A stretch of DNA of 64,000 bases from Zeimonas sp046347945. GTDB lineage: Bacteria > Pseudomonadota > Gammaproteobacteria > Burkholderiales > Burkholderiaceae_E. A program made the translations under genes and the position numbers. The stretch is taken from the NCBI GenBank assembly GCA_046347945.1, contig JAXMFB010000012.1, positions 69,082 through 133,081 of the forward strand, read 5' to 3'. This document shows positions 16,636 through 25,666 of this stretch, one piece after another. The notes beneath the pieces were generated by a model, which was not told the DNA's origin, did not search any database, and saw nothing but the letters and a program-made list of their open reading frames with translations. The first letter of the stretch is position 1; the number at the start of each line of letters is the position of its first letter.

Positions 16636-17969
16636 CCGCCGCCCCGGCGTTCGCCGCGCATTTCGACGCATTGGTCCGGTTCGTCGCCGCGGCGGCCGGG
16701 CCCGGCGAGATCCTCTTCGGCAGCCTGCGGGCCGAGCGCAGCGACTACCTGCGGGTGAATCGCGCGCGAGTCCGGCAGGCCGGCACGGTCGAGCGTGCGA
16801 CGGTCGGCCTTCGCCTGATCGACGGCGGGCGCCAGGCGCGGATTGCCTGCACGCTGGGCGAGCCCGAAGCGATGCAGGCGGTGCTCGCGTGCGGCCTCGC
16901 CGAATTGCGTGACGCCGTCGCGCAACTGCCCGTCGATCCCCATGCCTGCTGGCAGCCGGTGCCGGGCAGCAGCGAGCGCATCGACGGCGCCGGCGTGCCC
17001 GATCCCGGTGTCGCGATCGACGCGATCGTCGCATCGGCCGAAGGCGACGACCTGGTGGGGCTCTACGCGGCCGGGCCGGTGGTGCGCGCGCTGGCCAGCA
17101 GCCTCGGCCACCGCCATTACCACGAAACGGTCTCGTCCACCTTCGACTTTTCCGTCCAGGTGGGCGGCGATCGCGCGGTCAAGGACACCTGGTTCGCCGA
17201 GCGCTGGGACGCGCAATCATTGCGGGCGACGATCGGCGCCGCTCGCGAGCGCGCGCGGATCCTGCATCGGCAGCCGCGGCGGCTCGCGCCCGGCGACTAT
17301 CGGGTGCTGCTCGCGCCGCAGGCGCTGGCCGAACTGGTGGCGTTGCTGGGCTGGGGCGGTTTCTCCGAGCGCGCCTGGCGCAGCGGCCAGTCGCCACTGG
17401 CGCGCGCGGCGCGCGGCGAGGCCGCGTTGCATCCGTCGCTCACGCTGGTCGACGACCTCGACGCGTTCGGCGTGCCGCGCTTCCAGGCCGACGGCTTCGA
17501 GCGCCCGGCGCGCGTTGCGCTCGTCGAGGCGGGGCGTCCGGCGCGACGCCTCGTCTCGCCGCGCAGCGCGCGCGAGTTCGGGGTCGACGGCAACGGCGCT
17601 GACGACGACGAGCGTCCCGTTGCCGCCTGCGTCGCGCCGGGTACGCTGCCCGCGGCGGACGCGATGGCGGCGCTTCACACCGGCGTGGCGATTTCCAATC
17701 TCTGGTACCTGAACTACTCGGATCGCGAGGCCTGCCGCGCGACCGGCATGACGCGATTCGCGACGCTGTGGGTCGAGGACGGCCGGGCGGTCGCGCCGAT
17801 CGAGCCGATGCGCTTCGACGACAGCCTGTACCGCGTGCTCGGCGAGCAACTGGTCGCGCTCGGCGACGCCGTGCGCCGGATGCCCGACACGGCCACCTGG
17901 GACGGGCGCGAGCCGGGCGGCATCAGCGCGCCGGCCGCGCTCGTCGGCGCGTTGCGCTTCACGTCGTGA
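16632..17969 (+). CDS. PmbA/TldE-like partner of the TldD metallopeptidase
   Basis: Second member of a TldD/TldE-type pair, 445 residues from a GTG that overlaps the preceding stop. It lacks a HExxxH zinc motif, as expected for the non-catalytic partner, and has the C-terminal PmbA/TldD hallmarks SNLWYLNYSDREACRATGMT and FATLWVEDGRAVAPIEPMRF, with RVLLAPQALAELVALLGWGG in the middle. The two genes clearly form one translational unit. Their substrate is not apparent: no precursor peptide or toxin-antitoxin gene typical of TldDE clients is adjacent. This pair differs from the housekeeping tldD/pmbA genes and may be a paralogous set. Confidence 0.85.
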   Translation: MTAAPAFAAHFDALVRFVAAAAGPGEILFGSLRAERSDYLRVNRARVRQAGTVERATVGLRLIDGGRQARIACTLGEPEAMQAVLACGLAELRDAVAQLPVDPHACWQPVPGSSERIDGAGVPDPGVAIDAIVASAEGDDLVGLYAAGPVVRALASSLGHRHYHETVSSTFDFSVQVGGDRAVKDTWFAERWDAQSLRATIGAARERARILHRQPRRLAPGDYRVLLAPQALAELVALLGWGGFSERAWRSGQSPLARAARGEAALHPSLTLVDDLDAFGVPRFQADGFERPARVALVEAGRPARRLVSPRSAREFGVDGNGADDDERPVAACVAPGTLPAADAMAALHTGVAISNLWYLNYSDREACRATGMTRFATLWVEDGRAVAPIEPMRFDDSLYRVLGEQLVALGDAVRRMPDTATWDGREPGGISAPAALVGALRFTS

Positions 17970-18024
17970 GGCAGCGGCGCTTCGCCGGCCGGTTCGGCAC
18001 GCCCCGGCGCGGGGGCGATCGTCG

Positions 18025-18465
18025 TCAGTCGGCGGAGCGGCCGCGTCGATCGTGCGGTTCGGTCACGAATCCGAGCTTCGTGATGCCCGCCTGCTGCGCG
18101 CTCGACATCACCTCGGCGATCCGCTGGTAGCGGGTCTCGCGGTCGGCGCGCAGGTGCAGCTCGGGTTGCGGTTGCCGCGCAGCCGCCTGCCGGAACCGCT
18201 CGCCGAGCGCGTCGAGCCCCGTCACCGGTTCGTCGTTCCAGAACAGCGCGCCCGACGGGTCGATCGACAGCGTGATCGTCTCCGGCTTCTCGGCCGATGC
18301 CGGGGCCTGCGCGTTGGGCAGGTCGAGGCGGATCGCGTGCGTGAGCAGCGGGGCAGTGATGATGAAGATGACCAGCAGCACCAGCATGACGTCGACCAGC
18401 GGCGTTGTGTTGATCTCGGCCATCGGCTGCGGGTGGTTGCCGGTATCGAATCCGCCGAATGCCAT
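18025..18465 (-). CDS. exbD: ExbD/TolR-family proton channel subunit
   Basis: Together with ExbB it converts proton-motive force into TonB movement for outer-membrane uptake. The 146-residue protein has the single N-terminal membrane helix preceded by the conserved MAEINTTPLVDVMLVLLVIF, including the essential aspartate, and a periplasmic domain (ETITLSIDPSGALFWNDEPV, RADRETRYQRIAEVMSSAQQ). It follows exbB by 36 bases. Order tonB-exbB-exbD and the neighbouring ChaN-like lipoprotein point to iron or heme uptake rather than to the Tol system. Confidence 0.93.
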   Translation of the reverse strand: MAFGGFDTGNHPQPMAEINTTPLVDVMLVLLVIFIITAPLLTHAIRLDLPNAQAPASAEKPETITLSIDPSGALFWNDEPVTGLDALGERFRQAAARQPQPELHLRADRETRYQRIAEVMSSAQQAGITKLGFVTEPHDRRGRSAD

Positions 18466-18501
18466 TGCGTGGAGCCTCCTGGTGATCGAGTTGCGCGCGG
18501 C

Positions 18502-19242
18502 TCAGCGCACGACCCGGCTGGCCGCCAGCGGGGCCACCGCGCTTCGCAGTGCGTCGCCCTCGTGATCCCGCAGCCTGCGCCCCGTGATGACCAGCGCGAG
18601 CACGTCGTGCGCGAAGCCGTCGAGCTCGGCGAGCACGATGCGGTTGCCGCGCACGAACGCGTTGTAGGCGAGCACCGCGGGAATCGCGACTGCGAGGCCC
18701 GCTGCGGTCATCACCAGCGCTTCGCCGACGGGGCCCGCCACCTTGTCGATCATCACCTGGCCGCTCGACGCGATCGCGAGCAGCGCGTGGTAGATGCCCC
18801 AGACGGTACCGAAAAGCCCGACGAAGGGCGCGGTGCTGCCCACCGAAGCCAGGAACGCGAGGCCGCTCTCGAGCCGCGCCGAAGCCTGCGTGATCTCGCC
18901 GCGCATCGCGCGCGTCACCAGTTCGTCGCGGTCGATCGACGCGGCGAGCGAGCTGTCGGGCTGCATCGCGGCGGCCGCGCGCGCCTTCTGGACCAGCGGC
19001 AGGAAGACCCGCTCGGTGTCGGCGCGCTCGAGCGTGGCGACCGCCTCGTCCATCGACCGCGCATTCCAGAACTGCTCGAGCGCGGCGCGCGCGCCGCGAC
19101 GCAGCCGCCACGCGCTCCACGCCTTGGACAGGATGAAGTACCAGCTCACGACCGACATTGCCAGGAGCAGGTACGCGACCGCGTGGGTCACCACGTCGCC
19201 GGCCTGCCAGAAGTGCATCAAACCGAGTTGCTGTTCCTGCAT
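18502..19242 (-). CDS. exbB: ExbB/MotA/TolQ-family proton channel subunit
   Basis: Polytopic inner-membrane protein forming the ExbB pentamer around ExbD. The 246-residue sequence has an N-terminal helix (HAVAYLLLAMSVVSWYFILS), a cytoplasmic stretch, and the conserved pair of helices ASVGSTAPFVGLFGTVWGIY and GEALVMTAAGLAVAIPAVLA. The ATG at 19242 (MQEQQLGLMHFW) gives the family length and sits 11 bases after the tonB stop; the open frame extends upstream only as a shadow of tonB. Confidence 0.94.
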   Translation of the reverse strand: MQEQQLGLMHFWQAGDVVTHAVAYLLLAMSVVSWYFILSKAWSAWRLRRGARAALEQFWNARSMDEAVATLERADTERVFLPLVQKARAAAAMQPDSSLAASIDRDELVTRAMRGEITQASARLESGLAFLASVGSTAPFVGLFGTVWGIYHALLAIASSGQVMIDKVAGPVGEALVMTAAGLAVAIPAVLAYNAFVRGNRIVLAELDGFAHDVLALVITGRRLRDHEGDALRSAVAPLAASRVVR

Positions 19243-19253
19243 CGCGTGTCCCT

Positions 19254-20087
19254 TCAGCCTTCGAGTCGGAAGACCCATCGCCAGTCGTGATACCACTCCG
19301 CAACAGGCCGGCCATCGACGGTGGCCGGCTTGAAGCGCCATTTCCTCACCGTGTCGATCGCGGTGCGGTCGAGCAGCGTGGAACCGCTCGACTGCTTGAG
19401 CCGGACTTCGGTGACCCGGCCGTCCGCGCCGACGTGGACGTCCAGCCTGACCTCGCCCTGGTCGCCCAGTCGCCGCGCCATCCCCGGATAGGGCGGCGGC
19501 GTGTTGCCGCTCCAGGTCGCGTCGACGTGCGGGGCGCTGCGCGTCGACGGCGCCGCGGAGGCGATGCCGTCGCCCCGCCGGCTGCCGGCCGCCGCATCCA
19601 GGGCCGTGGCGGGCGACGCGGGCGCCCCGGGCGGCCCGGCGTCCTGCCCCGGCGCCGGCTCGGTGGTCGTCACCGGCGGCGGTACCGTGATCGCGCTCGA
19701 CTGCGGCGGCGCGGCGCGCACCGGGAGGTCGGGCACCGGTGCTGGCGCCTCGGGCCTCGCCGAGACGGGCGGCTGCGCCGGCCGCTCGAGCATGGGCCGC
19801 GGCTCGGGTCGCGGCCTGGGCCTGGCGCGCACCGGCTGCGGTGCAGGGCGGGGCGCGGCGGCTTCGAGCGGTGCGCTGCGCGCAGGCGGCCCGGCCGTGG
19901 GCTCGGCGGCGGGCGGCGCCGACGCGCGCGCAACCGGCAGCGGTTCAGGCGCCGTGAGCAGGACGACCTGCACCGGTTCGACCGTGCGTTTCGTGGCGGG
20001 AGCGATGGCCAGCGTCAGCACACCGGTGAGCACGAGACCGTGCAGGGCCAGCGCACCGCCTGCCGCCGACAGCCGGGATGCATCCAT
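19254..20087 (-). CDS. tonB: Energy transducer TonB
   Basis: Links the ExbBD motor to TonB-dependent receptors such as BtuB. The 277-residue protein has an N-terminal membrane anchor (GGALALHGLVLTGVLTLAIA), a long proline/alanine-rich periplasm-spanning segment from about residue 45 to 190, and a compact C-terminal domain with PYPGMARRLGDQGEVRLDVH and KWRFKPATVDGRPVAEW. ATG 20087 starts the anchor directly. First gene of a tonB-exbB-exbD operon; it is divergent from the ChaN-like gene with a 114-base gap. Confidence 0.93.
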   Translation of the reverse strand: MDASRLSAAGGALALHGLVLTGVLTLAIAPATKRTVEPVQVVLLTAPEPLPVARASAPPAAEPTAGPPARSAPLEAAAPRPAPQPVRARPRPRPEPRPMLERPAQPPVSARPEAPAPVPDLPVRAAPPQSSAITVPPPVTTTEPAPGQDAGPPGAPASPATALDAAAGSRRGDGIASAAPSTRSAPHVDATWSGNTPPPYPGMARRLGDQGEVRLDVHVGADGRVTEVRLKQSSGSTLLDRTAIDTVRKWRFKPATVDGRPVAEWYHDWRWVFRLEG

Positions 20088-20201
20088 CGCGAAATTATCG
20101 CGGCCGACGCCGGGAAGACCAAATTCGGGCAAGCCGGCGCGGGCAGCGCGCCCCGGCTCTGCAACAATGCGCGTTCCTTTTTCCGAGCGGGCAGGGCGCC
20201 G

Positions 20202-21161
20202 ATGCAGGACGACCGGGGGTGGTGCGACACGATCGTTGGCGTCGCCGCGGGCAGCGAGCCCGCAACGCCGCGGCGCAGGCCCCGGTGGCAACGGCTGACC
20301 TCGACGATCGCGGCGCTCGCGCTTGCCGCGTGCTCGGCGCTGCCTGGCCAGCCTGGGGGCGCGCAGGATGGCGCGGCGCTGCCGCCGGCGGCGTTCGACG
20401 CCGACCTGCTGCTGATCGGCGAGGTGCACGACAACGCGATCCAGCACCGCATGCGGCTGCGTTGGCTCGAGCAACTCGCCGAGCGGCGGCGCATCGTCAT
20501 CGCGCTCGAGCAGCTCGATGCCGTGAACCAGGGCGCGCTCGACCGTGCCCGAGCCGCCGACCCCGCCGCAGCCGGCGATGCGTTGCCGCAGCGCGCCCGC
20601 CGGGTCGCCGAGGCGGCAGGCTTCGACTTCCGCGGCTGGCACTGGGAGTACTACCGGCTGGTGATCGAACTCGCGCTGCGCCGCGACCTGCCGCTGGTGG
20701 CGGCCAACCTGTCGCGGTCCGAGACTTCGGACGTGGCCCGCGGCCGCGCGCCGGCTGCGCGGGAGCCCGCCGGCTGGAGCGCTAGCGACGAACGAGCCCT
20801 GGAGGACTCGATCCGGCGAGGGCACTGCGGCCTGCTTCCCGAATCGATGATCGCGCCGATGGCGGCTGCCCAGCGCAGTCGCGATGCGCGGCTCGCCCGC
20901 TCGGTCGCCGACGCCCATCGCGCCAGCGGCCTGCCGGTGGTACTGCTGGCCGGCAACGGCCACGTCCGTCGCGACATCGGCGTGCCGCGCTACCTGGCCG
21001 AACTCGCGCCGCACGCGCGGGTGTTCGGCATCGGCCTGCTGGAAGCCGGAGAAGCGACGCCGGTGCCGTTCGACGCCGCCGAGGTGACCACGGCGGCCCC
21101 GCGCGAGGATCCATGCAACGCGCTACGCACGAACCCGCGGCGTTCGCAAGCCCCGCAGTGA
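20202..21161 (+). CDS. ChaN-family heme-binding lipoprotein
   Basis: ChaN-like proteins are iron-regulated outer-membrane lipoproteins that bind heme. The 319-residue product has a lipobox (LALAACSAL, cysteine near residue 46) after a long N-terminus, the family signature ADLLLIGEVHDNAIQHRMRL, EQLDAVNQGALDRA, and the C-terminal NGHVRRDIGVPRYL. ATG 20202 is the first in frame; a shorter form starting nearer the signal helix is possible. Its divergent position beside tonB-exbBD supports a role in heme or iron uptake. A Fur site was not obvious between them. Confidence 0.85.
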   Translation: MQDDRGWCDTIVGVAAGSEPATPRRRPRWQRLTSTIAALALAACSALPGQPGGAQDGAALPPAAFDADLLLIGEVHDNAIQHRMRLRWLEQLAERRRIVIALEQLDAVNQGALDRARAADPAAAGDALPQRARRVAEAAGFDFRGWHWEYYRLVIELALRRDLPLVAANLSRSETSDVARGRAPAAREPAGWSASDERALEDSIRRGHCGLLPESMIAPMAAAQRSRDARLARSVADAHRASGLPVVLLAGNGHVRRDIGVPRYLAELAPHARVFGIGLLEAGEATPVPFDAAEVTTAAPREDPCNALRTNPRRSQAPQ

Positions 21162-21170
21162 GATCGCGGA

Positions 21171-21974
21171 TCAGTCCTTCAGGCCCAGCACGTCCTGCAT
21201 GTCGTACAGGCCGTTGGCGCGTTCCGACAGGAAGCGGCAGGCGCGCAGCGCGCCGTGTGCGTAGGTGACGCGGCTCGCCGATCGGTGCGTGATCTCGATG
21301 CGCTCGCCGATGCCGGCGAACAACACCGTGTGGTCGCCGACGATGTCGCCGCCGCGAACCGTGGCGAAGCCGATCGTCGACGGATCGCGCTCGCCGGTGA
21401 CGCCTTCGCGACCGTAGACGGCCACCTTCTTCAGGTCGCGCCCGAGCGCCGCGGCGACGACCTCGCCCATCTTCAGGGCAGTGCCCGACGGGGCGTCGAC
21501 CTTGTGGCGGTGATGGGCTTCGATGATCTCGATGTCGTAGCCCTCGTGCAGCGACTTCGCCGCGAGCTCGAGCAGCTTCAAGGTCACGTTGACGCCCACG
21601 CTCATGTTCGGCGCGAACACGATCGGCACGCGCTCGGCCGCCGCGGCGATCGCGCGCCGGCCCTCGTCGTCGAAACCGGTCGTGCCGATGACCATCGCGG
21701 CGCCGCGCGTCGCGCAGGCGCGCAGGTGCGCGAGCGTGCCCGCCGGTCGGGTGAAGTCGATCAGGAACTGCGCGTCGGCGATGCCGGCGTCGACGTCGTC
21801 GGTGATCGCGACGCCGGTCGCGCGCCCGAGGAAGTCGCCGGCATCGCGCCCGATCGAGGCGCTGCCGGCCACGTCGAGCGCGCCGACGAGTTGCGCGTCA
21901 GGGGCCTCGAGCACCGCCTCGACCAGCATTCGCCCCATGCGGCCCGAAGCGCCCGCGATCGCGATCCGCATCAT
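21171..21974 (-). CDS. dapB: 4-hydroxy-tetrahydrodipicolinate reductase
   Basis: NAD(P)H-dependent reductase of the lysine/diaminopimelate pathway. The 267-residue protein begins with the Rossmann motif MMRIAIAGASGRMGRMLVEA and carries GTTGFDDEGRR, APNMSVGVNVTLKLLELAAK, and the DapB signature EIIEAHHRHKVDAPSGTALK with the catalytic histidine and lysine. ATG 21974 overlaps the bamE stop as ATGA; the second ATG three bases on is equally possible. A bamE-dapB pair downstream of fur is common in betaproteobacteria. Confidence 0.97.
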   Translation of the reverse strand: MMRIAIAGASGRMGRMLVEAVLEAPDAQLVGALDVAGSASIGRDAGDFLGRATGVAITDDVDAGIADAQFLIDFTRPAGTLAHLRACATRGAAMVIGTTGFDDEGRRAIAAAAERVPIVFAPNMSVGVNVTLKLLELAAKSLHEGYDIEIIEAHHRHKVDAPSGTALKMGEVVAAALGRDLKKVAVYGREGVTGERDPSTIGFATVRGGDIVGDHTVLFAGIGERIEITHRSASRVTYAHGALRACRFLSERANGLYDMQDVLGLKD

Positions 21975-22450
21975 GGCTGCGCCTTCTGCGCGGTGCTGGG
22001 CGGCCGATAGCCCGGCAGGGCGGGGTCGGTGGGGTCTTCCTTCGCGGGCAGCGCCTGCGCCTCGATCGCGGCGACGCGGTCTTCGCGGAACACGATGGTG
22101 GCGCGCCGCAATTCGGCGCGGCCATTCGGAAACTGGTAGCGGAACACGTAATCCCAGCGATCCGGATGGAACACGTGGCGCAGCAACGGGGTGCCGAGCG
22201 CGAAGCGGACCTGCTCGCGCGTCATGCCCTCCTTGACCTGGTCCAGCGTCTGCTGCGTCAGGTAGTTGCCCTGCGGCAGGTCGGTGCGATACGGCTGCAG
22301 CAGGCCGCTGCGGTTCGGATCGCGCTGGGCACAGCCGCCGGCGAGGAGCGCGGCCACGAGCGCCGCGGGCACCCACCAGGCGGCGCGTGCCGGCCGCAAG
22401 CCGCGCTGGCCGGCCAGTGGCCGGCGGTGCTGGGCAGAAACCTCGTTCAT
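21971..22450 (-). CDS. bamE: Outer-membrane assembly factor BamE
   Basis: Lipoprotein subunit of the BAM complex that inserts beta-barrel proteins. The 159-residue product has a signal peptide with lipobox LLAGGC (cysteine near residue 40), then PYRTDLPQGNYLTQQTLDQV, KEGMTREQVRFALGTPLL and WDYVFRYQFPNG, the SmpA/OmlA-BamE core. The N-terminus is rather long (about 20 residues before the hydrophobic core), so an internal start is possible. Divergent from fur, the standard arrangement, and translationally coupled to dapB. Confidence 0.95.
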   Translation of the reverse strand: MNEVSAQHRRPLAGQRGLRPARAAWWVPAALVAALLAGGCAQRDPNRSGLLQPYRTDLPQGNYLTQQTLDQVKEGMTREQVRFALGTPLLRHVFHPDRWDYVFRYQFPNGRAELRRATIVFREDRVAAIEAQALPAKEDPTDPALPGYRPPSTAQKAQP

Positions 22451-22524
22451 GGTGCCGGTCGCGACTCGTTGCAGTTGAAAACCGTTATCATACGACGGGA
22501 CTTCCCCAGCCCGGGCCGAGCCGC

Positions 22525-22953
22525 ATGTCCGTCACCAGCGAACTCAAGAACATGGGTCTGAAGGCGACCTTGCCGCGCCTGAAGATCCTGGAAATCTTCC
22601 AGAACGGCAAGCAGCGGCACATGAGTGCCGAGGATGTCTATCGCGAGCTGATCGCCGAGAACCAGGAGATCGGGCTCGCTACGGTCTACCGCGTGCTGAC
22701 CCAGTTCGAGCAGGCCGGGCTGCTCAAGCGCAGCAACTTCGAGTCCGGCAAGGCGGTGTTCGAGCTCGAGCAGGGGCAGCATCACGACCACCTGGTCTGC
22801 CTGCAGTGCGGCCGCGTCGAGGAGTTCTACGACGCCGAGATCGAGAAGCGCCAGCAGAAGATCGCGAAAGACCGTGGCTTCTCGCTTCAGGAGCACGCGC
22901 TGGCGCTGTACGGAAACTGCATCAAGCCCGACTGCGTGTATCGGCGCAGCTGA
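22525..22953 (+). CDS. fur: Ferric uptake regulator Fur
   Basis: Iron-dependent repressor controlling iron uptake and storage genes; a candidate box lies at 1158-1176. The 142-residue protein has the N-terminal winged helix (MGLKATLPRLKILEIFQNGK, EIGLATVYRVLTQFEQAGLL) and the dimerisation/metal domain with HHDHLVCLQCGRVEEF (CxxC, HHDH) and a C-terminal cysteine pair (C-x4-C in YGNCIKPDCVY). ATG 22525 gives the canonical start. It converges with recN. Confidence 0.98.
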   Translation: MSVTSELKNMGLKATLPRLKILEIFQNGKQRHMSAEDVYRELIAENQEIGLATVYRVLTQFEQAGLLKRSNFESGKAVFELEQGQHHDHLVCLQCGRVEEFYDAEIEKRQQKIAKDRGFSLQEHALALYGNCIKPDCVYRRS

Positions 22954-22975
22954 GGGCGCCCGGGGTCGCCCGCGC

Positions 22976-24622
22976 TCAGGTCTGCGCGAGGATCTCGCGC
23001 GCGTGCTTGCGGGTGGTTGCGGTGATCTCGGTGCCGCCCAGCATCCGGGCGATCTCCTCGACGCGGGCGCCGCGATCGAGCGCCTCGATCCGGCTGACGG
23101 CGCGCCCGTCCACGCTGTCCTTGCTGACCCGGAAGTGATGGTGCGCCTTCGCGGCCACCTGCGGCAGGTGCGTCACGCACAGGACCTGGCGGTCGCCGCC
23201 CAGCCGGCGCATCAGCGCGCCGACCGCGTCGGCGACCGCGCCCCCGACGCCGGCATCGGCTTCGTCGAAGATCAGCGTCGGCACCGGGTTGGCCTGCGCA
23301 GCCAGCACGGCGATCGCAAGGCCGATGCGCGACAGTTCGCCGCCCGAGGCCACCCGGGCCAGCGGTCGCGGCGTCGCGCCGGCGTGCGCGGCCACGCGGA
23401 ACTCGATGGCGTCGGTGCCCGAGGCCGTGGGCTCGCCGGGCTCGAACGCCACGGCGAGCTTGCCGCCGGCCATGCCCAGTTCGGCCATGTGGCGCGAGAT
23501 GCCGTCGGCCAGGCGCCGTGCCGCCTTGCGTCGCGCGGCAGACAGGTGCGCGGCGAGTGTGTCGTAGCGCGTCCGCGCGGCCGCTGTCCTGGCACGCAGA
23601 CCCTCGATGTCCTGGGCCGCGTCGAGCTCGCCGAGCCGCGCGCGGATCGAGTCGAGCGTGGCGGGAATCGATTCGGGCGGCATTCGCAGGCGCCGCGCCG
23701 CCTCGAAGACGGCGCCGATCCGCTGCTCGGTGTGCTCGAGCCGCTTCGGGTCGAGGTCGACACGTTCGGCGTAGTCGGCCAGCATGGACGCGGCCTCGTC
23801 GACCTGGATGGCGGCGCTCTCGAGCAGCTCGACCGCCTCCTGGAGCGCTGCGTCGATCGCCGCGAGCGGGCGCAGGCGCTGCAGCTGCTGGTGCAGGCGG
23901 CTCGCCAGCGCGTCGTCGCTGTCGACGAGCGCGTCGGCGGCGCCACGCGTGCCCTCGATCAGCGAGGCGGCGTGCGCGAGCCGCTTCTGTTCATCGTTGA
24001 GTTGCTCCCATTCGCCCGGCGCGAGCCGCAGGCGTTCGAGTTCGCTCGCCTGCCATGCCAGGCGCTCGCGCTCGAGCGCGAGCTCGCGCTGCCCCGATTC
24101 GGCGGCTTCGAGGTCGCGTCGCAGCGCGCGCCAGGCCGTCCAGGCCTCGGCGAGCACCTGCCTGTCGTTGTCGAGTCCGGCATAACCGTCGAGAAGCTGC
24201 CGCTGCCCATCGGCGCGCAGCAGCGACTGCGACGCGTGCTGGCCGTGGATGTCGACCAGCCGCTCGCCGATTTCGCGCAGCAGCGCCGCGGTAGCCGGAT
24301 GGCCGTTGACCAGCGCGCGCGAGCGACCGTCGGCGTCGACCAGGCGCAGCAGCACGGTGCCGGCGTCGCCCTGCAATGCGCGCTCGGCCAGCCAGGCGTC
24401 GAGCGCCTCGTCGCTGTGGAACATTGCCGCGATGTCGGCGCGAGGGCGGCCTTCGCGTACCACCCCGGCGTCGGCGCGCCCGCCCATCGCAAGGCTCAGC
24501 GCGTCGATCAGGATCGACTTGCCGGCGCCGGTCTCGCCGGAGAGCACCGTGAATCCGGGGCCGAATTCGAGTTCGGCCGAGTCGACGATGACGAAGTCTT
24601 CGAGGCGAAGGCTGAGCAGCAT
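22976..24622 (-). CDS. recN: DNA repair protein RecN
   Basis: SMC-like ATPase acting early in double-strand break repair. The 548-residue protein has the N-terminal Walker A in SGETGAGKSILIDALSLAMG, two coiled-coil arms flanking the middle, and C-terminal LARVASGGELSRIGLAIAVL (signature) with PTLIFDEADAGVGGAVADAV (Walker B) and VLCVTHLPQVAAKAHHH. Length and order match the family. It lies 42 bases downstream of nadK, the usual nadK-recN order. Confidence 0.97.
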   Translation of the reverse strand: MLLSLRLEDFVIVDSAELEFGPGFTVLSGETGAGKSILIDALSLAMGGRADAGVVREGRPRADIAAMFHSDEALDAWLAERALQGDAGTVLLRLVDADGRSRALVNGHPATAALLREIGERLVDIHGQHASQSLLRADGQRQLLDGYAGLDNDRQVLAEAWTAWRALRRDLEAAESGQRELALERERLAWQASELERLRLAPGEWEQLNDEQKRLAHAASLIEGTRGAADALVDSDDALASRLHQQLQRLRPLAAIDAALQEAVELLESAAIQVDEAASMLADYAERVDLDPKRLEHTEQRIGAVFEAARRLRMPPESIPATLDSIRARLGELDAAQDIEGLRARTAAARTRYDTLAAHLSAARRKAARRLADGISRHMAELGMAGGKLAVAFEPGEPTASGTDAIEFRVAAHAGATPRPLARVASGGELSRIGLAIAVLAAQANPVPTLIFDEADAGVGGAVADAVGALMRRLGGDRQVLCVTHLPQVAAKAHHHFRVSKDSVDGRAVSRIEALDRGARVEEIARMLGGTEITATTRKHAREILAQT

Positions 24623-24664
24623 CGGGAGCGGCGTTCGGGGACGGGTCGGTCGGGGCGCCCGCGT

Positions 24665-25558
24665 TCAGCGCTGGATCGTCTGCAGGTGCGGCAGCTCGTG
24701 CCAGTTGAGCTTGCCGCGCAGCGTGGCGAAGTAGCTGTAGCCCGGCGGGTGCAGGAAGGTGGTGGTGAACGCGGCCCGCTGGACGATGATGTCGTCGCCG
24801 ACCTGAAGGTCGCTGAACACCTGCATGTCGCCGGCCACGCGCGGCTCGCGGCCCTCGACGACGCGGATCGTGATCGTCACCTCGTCGGGCAGGGTGATCG
24901 GGCGGTTCGACAGCGACTGCGGCGCCACCGGCACCAGCACGATGCCCTTGGTCTGCGGGTGCAGGATCGGCCCGTTGGCCGACAGCGCGTACGCGGTCGA
25001 GCCGGTGGGCGTCGCCACGATCAGGCCGTCGGCGCGCTGGCTGTACATGTACAGGTCGTCGACGTGCACCTGCAATTCAATCATGCCGGTGCGGGACGAC
25101 CGGTTGACGACCACGTCGTTCAGCGCCAGCTCGGTCCAGACGACTTCCTGGCCGCGCACGACGCGCGCGGTGAGCAGCGTGCGTTCCTCGGACGCGTAGT
25201 GGCCTTCGAGGATCGACGACAGCGCCTGGCGCCAGCTGTCGAGCCCGATGTCGGTGATGAAGCCGAGCCGGCCGTGGTTGATGCCTACCAGCGGTACCTC
25301 GTGCGGGGCGAGTGCGCGGGCGGCCCCGAGCATCGTGCCGTCGCCGCCGATCGCGATCGCGAGGTCGGCCTCGTGGCCGATTCGCTCCAGGCTCGCCGTC
25401 TCGAGCTCGGACGCACCCAGCAGCACCGCCGAGCGTTCTTCGACCAGCACCGAGACGCCGCGCGCGCGCAGGAACGCGGCGATCTCGCGCACGGTTCCCC
25501 CGACGCTCTCGGTCTGCGGGCGGCTGACCAGCGCCACGCGGTTGAATCGGCTCTTCAT
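24665..25558 (-). CDS. nadK: NAD kinase
   Basis: Phosphorylates NAD+ to NADP+. The 297-residue protein contains the GGDGTML motif in LAIAIGGDGTMLGAARAL, GINHGRLGFITD, ALNDVVVNR, and TPTGSTAYALSANGPILHP with the NAD-binding residues. ATG 25558 (MKSRFNRVALVSRPQT) gives the usual start. It is divergent from hrcA with a 108-base gap, a conserved betaproteobacterial arrangement. Confidence 0.97.
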   Translation of the reverse strand: MKSRFNRVALVSRPQTESVGGTVREIAAFLRARGVSVLVEERSAVLLGASELETASLERIGHEADLAIAIGGDGTMLGAARALAPHEVPLVGINHGRLGFITDIGLDSWRQALSSILEGHYASEERTLLTARVVRGQEVVWTELALNDVVVNRSSRTGMIELQVHVDDLYMYSQRADGLIVATPTGSTAYALSANGPILHPQTKGIVLVPVAPQSLSNRPITLPDEVTITIRVVEGREPRVAGDMQVFSDLQVGDDIIVQRAAFTTTFLHPPGYSYFATLRGKLNWHELPHLQTIQR

Positions 25559-25666
25559 CGCAGCGATTAGAGCACAAGCCGCCGGTGGCGAGCCGGGGCG
25601 CCCGGCCGAGCCGTCCGGCCGAGCCGGACGACTTGCGCCCGTGCCGACTGCCCATACAATGGGCGC

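Noticed and set aside
22874..25570. 898-codon plus-strand frame over recN and nadK
   Set aside because: No motifs; recN and nadK on the other strand are unmistakable.
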